Notes under the pieces: generated by a model | What the model was told of the DNA's origin: nothing | Database searches by the model: none | The model's input: only the letters and a program-made list of their open reading frames with translations | Part shown: positions 42,434 through 52,526 of the stretch, piece by piece | How positions within the stretch are numbered: position 1 is the stretch's first letter | How the letters are laid out: every line of letters begins with the position of its first letter | Position numbers and translations under genes: made by a program | Assembly: GCF_913053745.1 (NCBI RefSeq) | Contig: NZ_CAJXGF010000001.1 | Location: forward strand, 58,881 to 122,880 | DNA: 64,000 nucleotides | Source: an uncultured Nitratireductor sp. | Lineage (GTDB): Bacteria; Pseudomonadota; Alphaproteobacteria; Rhizobiales; Rhizobiaceae | Reading direction: 5' to 3'

Positions 42434-43852
42434 TTGAACCGCACATTGCCGCTCATACTCGCCGTCGCGCTCTTCATGGAGCAGATGGACTCGACCGTCA
42501 TCGCCACCTCCCTGCCGGCCATCGCCGCCGACATCGGCACAAGCCCCGTTACCCTGAAACTGGCGCTGACGAGCTATCTCGTCTCCCTGGCCATTTTCAT
42601 CCCCGTCAGTGGCTTTATGGCGGATCGCTACGGCGCCAAACGCGTGTTTCGCATCGCCATCGGCGTCTTCGTGATCGGCTCCATCGCCTGCGCCTTCTCC
42701 AATTCGCTCGGCGCGTTCGTGCTTTCCCGTTTCCTGCAAGGCATGGGCGGCGCGATGATGACGCCCGTCGGCCGACTGGTTCTCGTGCGCGCCGTGCCGC
42801 GCGAACAGCTTGTCACGGCAATGGCCTGGCTTGCCGCCCCGGCCCTGATCGGACCCATCGCCGGTCCACCGCTTGGCGGCTTCATCACCACCTATTTTTC
42901 CTGGCACTGGATTTTTCTCATCAACGTGCCCATCGGCCTGTTGGGCATTGTCATTTCAGGCCGCGTAATGCCCGATTTTGCCAAAGAGGAAACCGGCCGG
43001 CTGGACCTGTCGGGCTTCCTGCTGTGCAGCGTCGCCGCATCCGGCCTGGTGTTCGGCCTGTCGGTCATCAGCCTGCCTGCATTGCCGCCTGTCGTCGGCA
43101 TCTGCACGGTGTTTGTCGGCCTCGTCGCAACGGGGCTCTATGTACGTCATTCCCGCCGCGCGCCACGGCCCATCCTCAACCTCAACCTTTTTGCCAACCG
43201 TGCCTTCCGCTCGGCGATCATCGGCGGCTCGCTGTTTCGCATAGGCGTCGGCGCCGTCCCGTTCCTGCTGCCACTCATGTTTCAGGTCGTGTTCGGCCTG
43301 ACGCCGTTCCAGTCGGGTCTTTTGACCTTCGCTTCGGCCTTCGGCGCCATCGCCATGAAATTCATCGCCAGCACCGCATTGCGGCTCGGCGGTTTTCGTG
43401 TCGTCCTGGTTGCCGCATCCCTGCTTGGCGCGGCAAGCATTGCCGTCAACGCCTTCTTCACGCCGTTCACGCCGCATGGGGTGATCATTGCCGTGCTTGT
43501 CGCCTCGGGCCTGCTGCGCTCGTTGTTCTTCACCTCGGCCAATGCCCTCGTGTTCGCGGAGCTCAGCGACCGTGAGGCAAGTCAGGCGTCCACCATGTCG
43601 GCCGCAACGCAACAGGTCAGCATCGCGCTCGGCGTCGCCGTCGGCGGAGGCATCCTCGAAGCCACCGCGTTCATCACCGGCAACGAGCTTGGCATCGACG
43701 CCTTTGTCAATGCCTTCCTCATCGTCGCGGGCCTCTCGGCGCTGGCAGCCGTCCCCTTCCTCACCCTGCCGCCGGAAGCCGGAAGCCGGGTCTCCGGTCA
43801 CAGGCAGCGCAAGGCGGGCACACTTGCAGAACCCGCCCCGGCGGGCGAGTAA
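42434..43852 (+). CDS. MFS transporter, DHA2 family (EmrB/QacA-like)
   Basis: 472 residues from a TTG at 42434 with AGGA 10 nt before it. Helix 1 has the DHA2 pattern VALFMEQMDSTVIATSLPAIAADIG, motif A is SGFMADRYGAKRVF, and helix 5 motif C is PALIGPIAGPPLGGFI. About 14 helices are expected. It exports drugs or metabolites with proton antiport. Substrate unknown. It is convergent with rlmE. Confidence 0.9.
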   Translation: MNRTLPLILAVALFMEQMDSTVIATSLPAIAADIGTSPVTLKLALTSYLVSLAIFIPVSGFMADRYGAKRVFRIAIGVFVIGSIACAFSNSLGAFVLSRFLQGMGGAMMTPVGRLVLVRAVPREQLVTAMAWLAAPALIGPIAGPPLGGFITTYFSWHWIFLINVPIGLLGIVISGRVMPDFAKEETGRLDLSGFLLCSVAASGLVFGLSVISLPALPPVVGICTVFVGLVATGLYVRHSRRAPRPILNLNLFANRAFRSAIIGGSLFRIGVGAVPFLLPLMFQVVFGLTPFQSGLLTFASAFGAIAMKFIASTALRLGGFRVVLVAASLLGAASIAVNAFFTPFTPHGVIIAVLVASGLLRSLFFTSANALVFAELSDREASQASTMSAATQQVSIALGVAVGGGILEATAFITGNELGIDAFVNAFLIVAGLSALAAVPFLTLPPEAGSRVSGHRQRKAGTLAEPAPAGE

Positions 43853-43871
43853 GGCGACCGTTTCAAGGCTC

Positions 43872-44594
43872 TTACCCGTCGTCCTGGGAAACGTTTTCCG
43901 TGCGGCCCTTGAAACCCTTGGCGAGCAGATAGAGCTCGACCGATTCAGCGCGCGAGGCCTGCGGCTTCACGTGATGGATCGTCTTGAAATTTCGCTTCAG
44001 CAGATCGAGCAGACCGGCTTCTGCCCCCCCCTGAAAGGTTTTCGCCAGAAAATGCCCGCCGGGCTTGAGCACCGAAAGGGCGAAATCCGCTGCCGTCTCG
44101 CACAGATGCATGGTGCGCAAATGATCGGTCCGGCGATGCCCGGTGGTTGGCGCGGCCATGTCCGAAATCACCAGGTCCGGTGCCTCGCCGAGCGTCTCGA
44201 GAAGGCGCTCGGGCGCATCGTCGTCGAGAAAGTCCATTTCCAGCACCACTGCACCCGGCACCGGGTCCATCCCAAGATAATCGATGCCGACGACCAGGGG
44301 GTTCTCGGGCGTCGATTTCACCCGTTCCGCCGCCACCTGGCACCAGCCGCCGGGAGCCGCACCCAGATCGATCACCCGCGCGCCGGGAGACAGAAGCTTG
44401 TGACGATCGTCGATCTCGGCCAGCTTGTAGGCGGCGCGCGAACGCATGCCCTCGGCCTGCGCCTTGTGCACATACGGATCGTTGAGGTGCCGTTCGAGCC
44501 AGCGGCGCGACGAATTTTTCAGCTTGCTCTTCTTCTTGACGCGTGTCTTCAGCGCGCGCGCGCCGCCCTTGCTCGTTGCCGGTTTCTTGCTCAT
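43872..44594 (-). CDS. rlmE: 23S rRNA (uridine-2'-O-)-methyltransferase RlmE (FtsJ)
   Basis: 240 residues from the ATG at 44594 (ATGA overlap with the ppx stop); the tracked upstream part is shadow. Basic N-terminal tail, then [18 protein letters not shown] with the first catalytic Lys, SAM motif [33 protein letters not shown] with the catalytic Asp, KTFQGG with Lys, and [12 protein letters not shown] with Glu, the K-D-K-E set of RrmJ. It methylates U2552-type uridine of 23S rRNA. Slightly longer than E. coli RrmJ because of the basic tail. Confidence 0.94.
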   Translation of the reverse strand: MSKKPATSKGGARALKTRVKKKSKLKNSSRRWLERHLNDPYVHKAQAEGMRSRAAYKLAEIDDRHKLLSPGARVIDLGAAPGGWCQVAAERVKSTPENPLVVGIDYLGMDPVPGAVVLEMDFLDDDAPERLLETLGEAPDLVISDMAAPTTGHRRTDHLRTMHLCETAADFALSVLKPGGHFLAKTFQGGAEAGLLDLLKRNFKTIHHVKPQASRAESVELYLLAKGFKGRTENVSQDDG

Positions 44595-46102
44595 ACACCC
44601 CGTCCCGTCCGCCGCCGGCGACGCCAGGCGCCGTCGGCGGCCATCATTTCGTTCAACATGCCTTCGCGCAGGCCGCGGTCTGCCACGCGCAACCGCTGCG
44701 AAGGCCAACGGCGGCGTATGGCTTCCAGAATCGCGCAGCCGCCCAATACCAAATCGGCCCTGTCCGCGCCGATACAGGGGTTGGCTTTGCGCTGCTCGAA
44801 ATCCCAGGAAAGCAATGTATCGATCATGCGGTCCACATTGTCCCGCTCCATCCAAAGTCCGTCGACCTGTCGGCGGTCGTAGCGCGCCAGACCGAGATGA
44901 ACGCCGGCAAGCGTCGTCACCGTTCCCGACGTGCCGATGAGGTGAAAGCGCCCATTGGCGGCGATTTTAGAAAGCCGGCCGCCATCATCGAATCGGTCGA
45001 GCATCTCGCTCACCGCGTCCACCATGGCCGAAAAACTTTCACGGGTTACATGATGGCCACCGAAGCGCTCGGCAAGGGACACCACCCCCACCGGCAAAGA
45101 GGTCCAGGCAACGATATGATCCGCCAGCCGCGGCGTGCGATGACGGGAGATGTCCACCAGCGCGATCTCCGACGACCCGCCACCTATATCGAACAGAACG
45201 ACGCCCTCGGTACCGCGCTCCACCAGCGTGCTGCAGCCGGCAACCGCGAGCCGTGCCTCCGTCTGCCTGTCGATGATCTCCAGCGTCAATCCGGTTTCGC
45301 GTTTCACGCGCTCGATGAAGGCCGCGCCGTTCTGGGCTGAGCGACAGGCTTCCGTCGCGATCAGCCGCATGCGCTTAGGCTTTCGGTGCCCCAGCTTGTC
45401 GGCACAGACCCCGAGCGCGGCAACGGCCCGATCCATCGCCGCGTCGCTCAGCCGACCTTCAAGCGAAAGCCCCTCGCCCAGGCGAACGATCCGAGAAAAC
45501 GCGTCGACCACGCGAAAATGCCCCGGACGCGTGGGCACCGCCACCAGAAGCCGACAATTGTTGGTGCCCAGATCGAGCGCGGCATAGGATGCCCGCTGGC
45601 TCTCCTGCGGCGCTTCGCGACGACGCGCCTGCTGCGGCCGTTGCGGTTTCGTCGCGTCCTGTTGCGCCACCGCCTCCTGCGCGCCTGCGGCCTCGTCCAC
45701 CGCTCCGCGCACGAAAGCCCGGCGCTTGCGCCGTTTTCTGCGCTTTCGTTTGCGCGCAGGTCCGTCCTGAGATGATGATTCTTCCCGTGGCGCGGGATCA
45801 TCCGGGAATGCCCCCGCTTCCGGCCGCAAAGAAGCTCCCGCGGAAGAAGCGGATGCTTCACCCGTGCGGGCAGAGGGTCCGGCCGACCGATCGTCGAAGC
45901 CGAGGGTAGTTCCCCCATCCGACGCGGCATCCCGGACGACCTTCTCTACCGGCGAAACCTCGCCGTGGTCGTGGTTTTCCACCGCTGTTCCTTCGCCGCC
46001 GCGCAAGCCTTTTTTGGGCGCAGCAGGCGGCTCATCTCGTTTAGTTGGCTCCAGAGTAACAGCCCATGTCGGTTTCACCAAGAGCGGTATTGCCGGAAAC
46101 AC
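44591..46102 (-). CDS. Ppx/GppA family phosphatase with long charged N-terminal extension
   Basis: 503 residues from a GTG at 46102 without visible ribosome site; a later start is possible. The catalytic part begins only near residue 170: [16 protein letters not shown] (phosphate 1), [28 protein letters not shown] (phosphate 2) and [13 protein letters not shown]. These hydrolyse exopolyphosphate and/or pppGpp. The first 170 residues are low-complexity, with a lysine/arginine run ([11 protein letters not shown]), like extensions in alphaproteobacterial homologues; they may bind RNA or polyphosphate, or be partly untranslated. ATGA-coupled to rlmE. Confidence 0.88.
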   Translation of the reverse strand: MFPAIPLLVKPTWAVTLEPTKRDEPPAAPKKGLRGGEGTAVENHDHGEVSPVEKVVRDAASDGGTTLGFDDRSAGPSARTGEASASSAGASLRPEAGAFPDDPAPREESSSQDGPARKRKRRKRRKRRAFVRGAVDEAAGAQEAVAQQDATKPQRPQQARRREAPQESQRASYAALDLGTNNCRLLVAVPTRPGHFRVVDAFSRIVRLGEGLSLEGRLSDAAMDRAVAALGVCADKLGHRKPKRMRLIATEACRSAQNGAAFIERVKRETGLTLEIIDRQTEARLAVAGCSTLVERGTEGVVLFDIGGGSSEIALVDISRHRTPRLADHIVAWTSLPVGVVSLAERFGGHHVTRESFSAMVDAVSEMLDRFDDGGRLSKIAANGRFHLIGTSGTVTTLAGVHLGLARYDRRQVDGLWMERDNVDRMIDTLLSWDFEQRKANPCIGADRADLVLGGCAILEAIRRRWPSQRLRVADRGLREGMLNEMMAADGAWRRRRRTGRGV

Positions 46103-46216
46103 GACGATCGTGTGCCATCGATAAAATTGCCGTTGCCCGAATTGAATCCGCGTCCGGCCTTGACTATAAGACTCATATCGCTAAATAGCGTGGCGAACGC
46201 GGCCTGCGCCGCCTGC

Positions 46217-46290
46217 TGGGGAATAGGTTAACGGTAGACCCACGGACTCTGACTCCGTTAGTCCTGGTTCGAATCCAGGTTCCCCAGCCA
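46217..46290 (+). tRNA. tRNA-Gln (anticodon CUG)
   Basis: The 74-nt cloverleaf folds fully: acceptor TGGGGAA/TTCCCCA, D arm GGTT...GACC, anticodon stem ACGGA/TCCGT with loop CTCTGAC (anticodon CTG at positions 34-36, reading CAG), T arm CCTGG-TTCGAAT-CCAGG, discriminator G and encoded CCA. The acceptor and T stems are perfect. Confidence 0.96.
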
Positions 46291-46542
46291 TTCCTTTCCA
46301 AACATTGATAGGCACCGCTTTCTCGCGCAATTTTGCGCGACATTTCAGCGGCTTGCGTGGCCGTCGGGCAGACGGAGACGGTGTTCCCGGTCCAGATCAA
46401 GGCTGGAATGGCCCGCAGTCTCACCAGACTCATTGGACGCTGAGAGTTTGCTAGCGGGTGCATCAAGGAACCATCGGTCGAGCCGGTGCATCGGAGACAC
46501 CAGAAGCTTATTCACGCACCGCCGTATTGATGATGGCGTTTT

Positions 46543-47427
46543 TCAGAGTGCAGCGATGAGGCGACGTTGCGCCCGCCAGTCGATGGGCAGGTCGTTGCGC
46601 TGCAGCCATTCCGATGTCAGCCCGACCGGTTGTTCACCCCAAATGATGGACTGCAGGACAGCGGGTGCGAGGAAAGCGAGATCGATCAATTGCACGATGC
46701 GTGTTCTGGAGAGGTTTTCTCTCGCCGCGATCTCATCGATCGTGAAGCCTTCCTTGACCGCATCATGATACCGATGCGCGCGTGCAATGTTGCGGATCAG
46801 AACCTGATCGACAGCTTTTTGCTCGGTATGTGCAACCACCAGCTTCATCTCGACACCGCGCTTGCGGAACTGGAAGGCGGTGGCAAAACACAGCCTTTCA
46901 GCATTGAGCCTGTCGGCCGGAACATTCAAAATCGCAGCCACAGCATCTGCCTGCAACACGATCTTTATCTCCCCTGGAGTTACCCTCGCCTGCTCGATGC
47001 CATCTAGGATCAGCGCCAACTCCTGGCGGGAAGTTCCTGTTGCATCATCGCAGTCGAGTATCCTCAGAATCCGGGCGATCTCGTCTGTGGACGGCTGCTG
47101 CAACAGATCGGCCACAACATGTTTCCGCAGATGCGCAAGAACGACCTTGCCGAGTTGGTCTTCCAGTGCCTTGGCCGGCAGCCGCCAGCCATTGGACACG
47201 CTTTCGGCAGTTTGCCCCTTGCCCGAGATCAGCCGGCTCGAGACATAGTAGCGATATCGTCTTCCCTTCTTCTCGGCATGGCTCGCCGTCAAGCGATCGC
47301 CGGTCTCATCACGAAGTTTGCCGGCGAGAAGCGATGTGTTCGGCATGCTTCCCGAGCGGTTTCTTTTTCGTGAGGCCTCAGCACGCGGTCGAAACTGAAC
47401 CTCTGATCGATCTGGGTGTTTAGTCAC
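46543..47427 (-). pseudogene. Large serine recombinase, C-terminal fragment
   Basis: 294 residues open frame, but the resolvase catalytic domain is missing. Residues about 32-65 (SLLAGKLRDETGDRLTASHAEKKGRRYRYYVSSRLI) are the recombinase zinc-ribbon/joining region of rhizobial serine recombinases, though the ribbon cysteines are not seen. The end (FTIDEIAARENLSRTRIVQLIDLAFLAPAVLQSII...DWRAQRRL) is their usual helix-turn-helix tail. The first 30 residues (EVQFRPRAEASRKRNRSGSM) do not fit the family. It lies 250 nt from tRNA-Gln, so it is probably what remains of an integrated element. A diverged relative lies at 5781-6140. Confidence 0.75.
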
Positions 47428-47523
47428 AAGGCTCGTTGCCGAGGTTCTTCACGCAGCGCCTGAGATAGCCATTGAACTGTTCGACCCTGCGTAGCGGTGA
47501 ACCCAGGCGTGGGCTTCCTGGTG

Positions 47524-50202
47524 TCAGTTTAGAGGCACTGAGAAGCCGACGCGCCAGCCGTAACTGTCATTGGTCGAGCCAATTCCGTCGTATTGCGCCG
47601 AAAGGTCCAACTGGGCGCCGCTTGGCACGCGCCAGCCGAGGCCCGCCTTGAGATTGCCCGACAATCCGCGCGAATTGGCGGCGTATGAGCCGGCTGAAAA
47701 GGCGCCCTCGTCACCGAAAGCAAAGACGAGACCCGCTTCGACCCAGGGTGACACGACGTTGCCATCTTCGAAATCAAACGCATAGGCAAGGCGCGGTGTG
47801 AAATCGACCCGACCCTGGGCAATGGTCTGTGCAGGTATCGCCACGGAGAGACTATCAGTGTAGGCGTGCTGGTGTTCCGAGATATATTCGACAGCAAGTT
47901 TCGGACTGACCGTCAGGCTGTCGATCTTGAACTCGCCGATCAGCGCGCCATACGCCATCCAGCGTGTCGTGTCGAAGTGGTCGGTATAGGTCCCGAAGGG
48001 TGAAATCGTGTTGCGCGACCGGCCCCATGATGCGCCGAGGTCGATATAGAAATTGTCGTCCAGCCGGAAGGTGCCATAGGGACCGACCATCCAGCCGACG
48101 CCGCTCACCATGCCGGATGTCGCGGCAAAATACTGGTCCATCCAGTCGACTTCCAGCTTGACGCCGATGAGCGCATCGGGCGTTGCAAGGTAATCGATAC
48201 CGGCATGGACAATGCCGAAATTGCCGTTCTGGCTTGTATTGTCGCTGAACAGGGCAAAGCTGCCCTGCGACCAGATGTCCCATTTGCCGATATCAGGAAT
48301 GTTGATGCCCTGGTCGGAGCGCTTGTCGAAGAAGGAACGCATCTCCCGGGCGCTGGCGCTATAGGCAAACCGTTGGTCGCTCATCCGCATGCTGAGGGGC
48401 GAAGGAAACCAGGGTAATAGACCGAACATTTCCAGGCCCGCCGATCCGTCGCCCGGTGTACCGCCGCTCAGCCGGTCCAGGCGGCGCCCCACATCGGGCT
48501 GGTTGTTGAGGATCATGGCGTTTCTGGCTCCGAGATAATCGGCGATCATCTGACTGGTGACACTACGCGTTTCGATCAATTCAAATCTGCAGATAACGCT
48601 CTCCCCGGCGGCGAGCATCACTGTTGCGGTGCGGATCTCGATATCACCGGACGAATTGCCGTCATCACAACTGACCGACACCAAGCCATATCCGGCTGCA
48701 GTCATATCCTGCGCGGCAATGGCGTGGGTTCCGGGGGGAACACCCGTGACCGTGCGCTGGGCCGTACCGGAAACCGTTGACAGCGAAAAATTGAGAGGCC
48801 CGGTCGGAGAGGTAAAACCAACCGTAGTATCAGTGCCGGTGATGTTCTGCACGATTGTGATTTCGGCACTGGCAACGCCATCGCCAGAAAGGGCGAAGTC
48901 GAACGGCGCCTCGTCGGCGTCATCGTTGGCGATCGACAGGGTGGCGCCCCGCGTCCCCAGCGCCGAAGGATCGAACTGGACCGTCACGCTCGTGGTGCCG
49001 CCGGACGCGACACTCGCCGCCGGCTGCGCGGTGATGGCGAAGTCGGCGGCATGGGCCCCCGAGAGGCTGGCCGCATTGCTGCCCAGCGTCAGCGTGTCGG
49101 TCCCCGAATTGGCGATGGTGAAGGTGCGGCTGACAGTGCCGCCGCCGACATCGCTCGCGCCGAAGTCTGTGTGGTCGGCAGCGTCCGGCGAACCGTCCCC
49201 ATCGGCGATGTCGGTGCCGTTGCCGGAGACCGCGATCTCGGGCGCACCGGTGCCCGTGCCCTGGATGGCGAAGTCGAACGGCGCCTCGTCGGCGTCATCG
49301 TTGGCGATCGACAGGGTGGCGCCCCGCGTCCCCAGCGCCGAAGGATCGAACTGGACCGTCACGCTCGTGGTGCCGCCGGACGCGACACTCGCCGCCGGCT
49401 GCGCGGTGATGGCGAAGTCGGCGGCATGGGCCCCCGAGAGGCTGGCCGCATTGCTGCCCAGCGTCAGCGTGTCGGTCCCCGAATTGGCGATGGTGAAGGT
49501 GCGGCTGACAGTGCCGCCGCCGACATCGCTCGCGCCGAAGTCTGTGTGATCGGCAGCGTCCGGCGAAGCGTCCCCGTCGGCGATGTCGGTGCCGTTGCCG
49601 GAGACCGCGATCTCGGGCGCGCCGGTGCAGTCCGGGTCGGTCGTCATGTCGATCATCTTATAGCCGGACACTCCGTTTCCCGGGGCCGATACGTTCGACC
49701 CATTGTAGGGTGCCTGGCTCGTGGACCAGATGCTACCCGTATCCCAGCTGTCGTAGAGACCAAAATACATATCGGTGCCGTTCGCCAGATAGCTCACATG
49801 TACGGAAGAGGTGTTGGTCTGCTGTGGCAACTGCCCGGTCGGCACGTTTGTCGCGGAGGCGGCAAACCCCGCCGAAGTGTCTGAATCGTCCCACACAATG
49901 AGCTGTAGCGTACGGCCGGGATTGGCATCATTGTTATAGGCCGTCCACTGGATTCGTACCTGTGTCCCAGTATTGTTGGCATAAGGGCCTGCGATGCAGG
50001 CGCCGTCGGACTGGAAGGACAGGCTGACGGAGGGATCGCTCCAGCCGGCTTGCGCGCCCCCCACCATTGCGCCCAGGCCGAGGGCAGTCAGCGCCAGCAG
50101 GCGCGATGCGGCCAGGGGTGCACGCATTGCGGGGGCAAGAAACTCTAACGCTCCGGAAAACGGCTTCGTGCCGCCCGGTTTCACAATCTCGCGATTTTTC
50201 AT
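47524..50202 (-). CDS. Autotransporter with choice-of-anchor-D repeats
   Basis: 892 residues. An extended signal region ends near residue 52 (LLALTALGLGAMVGGAQA). Residues about 55-195 are an unassigned beta-rich domain (VQIRIQWTAYNND-like, MYFGLYDSWDTG). Two almost identical 125-residue repeats follow (from about 195 to 440; TGAPEIAVSGNGTDIADGD...), each a choice-of-anchor-D/ASPM-like immunoglobulin fold. A short linker domain comes next, then a C-terminal 12-strand autotransporter barrel (about 630-892) ending SVPLN. It would be inserted in the outer membrane with the repeats outside. LysR gene is divergent. Confidence 0.85.
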   Translation of the reverse strand: MKNREIVKPGGTKPFSGALEFLAPAMRAPLAASRLLALTALGLGAMVGGAQAGWSDPSVSLSFQSDGACIAGPYANNTGTQVRIQWTAYNNDANPGRTLQLIVWDDSDTSAGFAASATNVPTGQLPQQTNTSSVHVSYLANGTDMYFGLYDSWDTGSIWSTSQAPYNGSNVSAPGNGVSGYKMIDMTTDPDCTGAPEIAVSGNGTDIADGDASPDAADHTDFGASDVGGGTVSRTFTIANSGTDTLTLGSNAASLSGAHAADFAITAQPAASVASGGTTSVTVQFDPSALGTRGATLSIANDDADEAPFDFAIQGTGTGAPEIAVSGNGTDIADGDGSPDAADHTDFGASDVGGGTVSRTFTIANSGTDTLTLGSNAASLSGAHAADFAITAQPAASVASGGTTSVTVQFDPSALGTRGATLSIANDDADEAPFDFALSGDGVASAEITIVQNITGTDTTVGFTSPTGPLNFSLSTVSGTAQRTVTGVPPGTHAIAAQDMTAAGYGLVSVSCDDGNSSGDIEIRTATVMLAAGESVICRFELIETRSVTSQMIADYLGARNAMILNNQPDVGRRLDRLSGGTPGDGSAGLEMFGLLPWFPSPLSMRMSDQRFAYSASAREMRSFFDKRSDQGINIPDIGKWDIWSQGSFALFSDNTSQNGNFGIVHAGIDYLATPDALIGVKLEVDWMDQYFAATSGMVSGVGWMVGPYGTFRLDDNFYIDLGASWGRSRNTISPFGTYTDHFDTTRWMAYGALIGEFKIDSLTVSPKLAVEYISEHQHAYTDSLSVAIPAQTIAQGRVDFTPRLAYAFDFEDGNVVSPWVEAGLVFAFGDEGAFSAGSYAANSRGLSGNLKAGLGWRVPSGAQLDLSAQYDGIGSTNDSYGWRVGFSVPLN
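48892..49618 (-). repeat. 375-bp tandem duplication inside the autotransporter gene
   Basis: Bases 48892-49243 and 49267-49618 are the same sequence with only four substitutions that I can count, and the period is 375 bp (125 codons, in frame). The surrounding protein shows no third copy. This is a recent in-frame duplication of one extracellular domain. Confidence 0.92.
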
Positions 50203-50377
50203 ATTCCTACTTGCCCATGCTCCCGCTCCGGCCGTCCAGCACCAGACCGCCGCTATCCGAGCTTCGGCAAGGCGCGTGACGCTGCGCGCAATCCTTTACA
50301 AACTTGGAAATCATCGATAGCCAAATAATCCGAATGCAATATATTCATACTGGGAATAATTTGGTGCGGGTGATCGA

Positions 50378-51310
50378 ATGTCCGGGCTGAAAAATCTGGA
50401 TCTCAACTTGCTGGTGGTCTTCGAGGCGGTCTATTCGGCCGGCAATATTTCCCAGGCAGCCCGGCGGCTGGGAATGAGCCAGCCGACGATTTCGAACGCA
50501 TTGCGACGCCTCCGCGACGGTCTGGACGATCCGCTCTTCGTGCGTGCGGGACGCGGCGTGCACCCGACCCCGCGGGCGATACAGATGATCGGGCCGGTGC
50601 GCGAGGCGCTGCAGATGATCGAGAGCGGGGTCGCCCCGGACGTTCACTTCGATCCTGCAACGTCGACCCGTCATTTCCGCGTGGTGGTGCTGGACGCGAT
50701 GGAGCCCATCGTCATGCCGCACGTGATTCGCCAGATACAGGCCTACAGGTCGGTAACAATCGAAAATCTGGCAGTCGTGGACACGCCGATGAGCGACCGG
50801 CTGAACGACGGTTCTCTCGATCTGGTGATCGCCAATTTTCTGGCGGAAAGCCGGGACACGCATTGCGAAGCCCTGGCCCCGGTTCACCTGTCGGTGGTCG
50901 CGCGTAACGACCACCCGGCGATCAGTGGAGAGTTTTCGCTCGATCACTTCCAGACGCTCGGGCATGTCGCGCTGGTGCCGCGCGTGCAGGCGCTGTCGCG
51001 GATGCTGGAAGTGCTGCGCAGGCTCGATATCCAGCGGCACGTGGCCTATTCGGTGACCAAGTTCTGGTCCTTCCCGCACATCCTGATGACGACGGATCTG
51101 GTAGCGATCCTGCCGACGGCATTCGCGAAAGTGATTTCGCGCAACCATCCGCTGGCGCTGTACGATCTGCCCTTCGCCTATCCCGAGGAACAGATCTACA
51201 TGACCTGGAAAACCAGCCGCACCAACGATCCCGGCCACCGTTGGCTGCGCGAGGAGATCGCCAGCGCGGTCAGGCAGGCTGCGGCGCAGGCTCCGGAACC
51301 TGCGCAATAG
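50378..51310 (+). CDS. LysR family transcriptional regulator, NodD/SyrM-like subgroup
   Basis: 310 residues. N-terminal helix-turn-helix: LDLNLLVVFEAVYSAGNISQAARRLGMSQPTISNALRRLRDGLDDPLFVRAGRGVHPT pattern, the form seen in the PbpR/SyrM/NodD side of the family. The effector domain is complete. It is divergent from the autotransporter (176-bp gap) and its end overlaps the MFS gene end by 41 bp, convergent. Either neighbour may be its target. Confidence 0.88.
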   Translation: MSGLKNLDLNLLVVFEAVYSAGNISQAARRLGMSQPTISNALRRLRDGLDDPLFVRAGRGVHPTPRAIQMIGPVREALQMIESGVAPDVHFDPATSTRHFRVVVLDAMEPIVMPHVIRQIQAYRSVTIENLAVVDTPMSDRLNDGSLDLVIANFLAESRDTHCEALAPVHLSVVARNDHPAISGEFSLDHFQTLGHVALVPRVQALSRMLEVLRRLDIQRHVAYSVTKFWSFPHILMTTDLVAILPTAFAKVISRNHPLALYDLPFAYPEEQIYMTWKTSRTNDPGHRWLREEIASAVRQAAAQAPEPAQ

Positions 51311-52526
51311 TACGCATTGCCCGCCAGTAGTGCCAAGCGCCCCAGACGCCAGCAATCTGGACGAGGAGGATGGCGTAGGCCAGCGAGCGAGCGCCCTGGC
51401 CGGCAAACAGCATGTCGCTGGCCAGGCCGATGACGGTCGGCCCGACGCCGACGCCCACGATATTGAAGGCGCACATGTAAATCGCCGTCGCCATGGGACG
51501 CATATGCGGCTCGACGCGCGCATGGAGGAAAGCATAGGTCGGCCCCCAGAACACGGCGGCGAGGCTGCCCGACACCGCCAGACAGGCGAGCGCCGGCCCG
51601 GCCGACGGAAACAGGAGGAAACCGATGGAGAAGGGCTTGGCGATCAGGATCGCCGCGATGACGACGCCGAGGCGCCAGCTCGGATTGTCCGCGCCTAGCC
51701 GGTCGGCGATCGCGCCGCCGGCCCATGTGCCGAGTCCGCCGAGGACGCCGACGCCGAGCGCCAGATAGATGCCGGTCTGCGACTGGCTCAGCCCGTGTGC
51801 GCGCATGATGAAGGCGGCGTTCCAGGCGAGTGCGCCGAAGGTGACGATGCCGGTGACGGCCAGTCCGCACAGGGCGTGGAACAGTCCCCGATCGTTCCGG
51901 ATGGTTCGCCATGTGATGAGGAAAAGCGATCCGCGCCTGACCGCCGTGGTTTTGTCTGTCCGCTGCGGTTCCGCCACCGTGAAACGCAGCAGGAGCGCCA
52001 GCAGCAATCCCGGCAGGCCGGCGATCACGAAGGCCCATCGCCAGCCGAACGCCTGACCCGCGATGCCGCCGACCAGAAAGGCGAGCAACACGCCGATATT
52101 GGCGCCAGCCGCGAAGGTCGCCATCGCTGACGTCCGCCTTTCGGGCGGATAGAGGTCGGAAATCATCGAATGGGCAGGGGACACGGCGCCCGCCTCGCCG
52201 ATCCCGACGCCGAGACGGGCCATCGCCAGTTGCGCGAAATTCTGTGCAAGGGCCATCGCAATCGTGAGCGAACTCCAAATGGCGGTGGCGGCGGATACAA
52301 TGTTGCGACGGTTTCCGCGCGCAGCCAGTGCGGCGACCGGAAATCCGAACAGGACGTAGACGACGACGAATACAGGACCGGACAGCAGGCCGAGTTGCGT
52401 GTCCGTCAGCGCAAATTCTGTGCCGATCTGATCGAGCGTGATGGCCAGGATGTTGCGGTCAAGCTGATTAACTGCAAACACTGCAGTCAGCACACCGAGT
52501 GCATAGGCGTTGGATTTCCCCCGCAT
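51270..52526 (-). CDS. MFS transporter, Spinster/sugar-acid-like
   Basis: 418 residues with about 12 helices. LTAVFAVNQLDRNILAITLDQIGTEFALTDTQLGLLSGPVFVVVYVLFGFPVAALAARGNRRNIV is the usual start and motif A of Spns-like MFS proteins; RLGVGIGEAGAVSPAHSMISDLYPPERR follows in helix 4-5. Such proteins import aromatic or sugar acids or lipids. It overlaps the LysR gene tail-to-tail over 41 bp. Substrate unknown. Confidence 0.87.
   Translation of the reverse strand: MRGKSNAYALGVLTAVFAVNQLDRNILAITLDQIGTEFALTDTQLGLLSGPVFVVVYVLFGFPVAALAARGNRRNIVSAATAIWSSLTIAMALAQNFAQLAMARLGVGIGEAGAVSPAHSMISDLYPPERRTSAMATFAAGANIGVLLAFLVGGIAGQAFGWRWAFVIAGLPGLLLALLLRFTVAEPQRTDKTTAVRRGSLFLITWRTIRNDRGLFHALCGLAVTGIVTFGALAWNAAFIMRAHGLSQSQTGIYLALGVGVLGGLGTWAGGAIADRLGADNPSWRLGVVIAAILIAKPFSIGFLLFPSAGPALACLAVSGSLAAVFWGPTYAFLHARVEPHMRPMATAIYMCAFNIVGVGVGPTVIGLASDMLFAGQGARSLAYAILLVQIAGVWGAWHYWRAMRTIAQVPEPAPQPA

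Noticed and set aside
47430-47520. Minus frame ending RVEQFNGYLRRCVKNLGNEPCD, like a transposase tail
   Set aside because: It resembles the ERFN motif of integrase-core transposases, but the piece is too short to call and no ends are visible.
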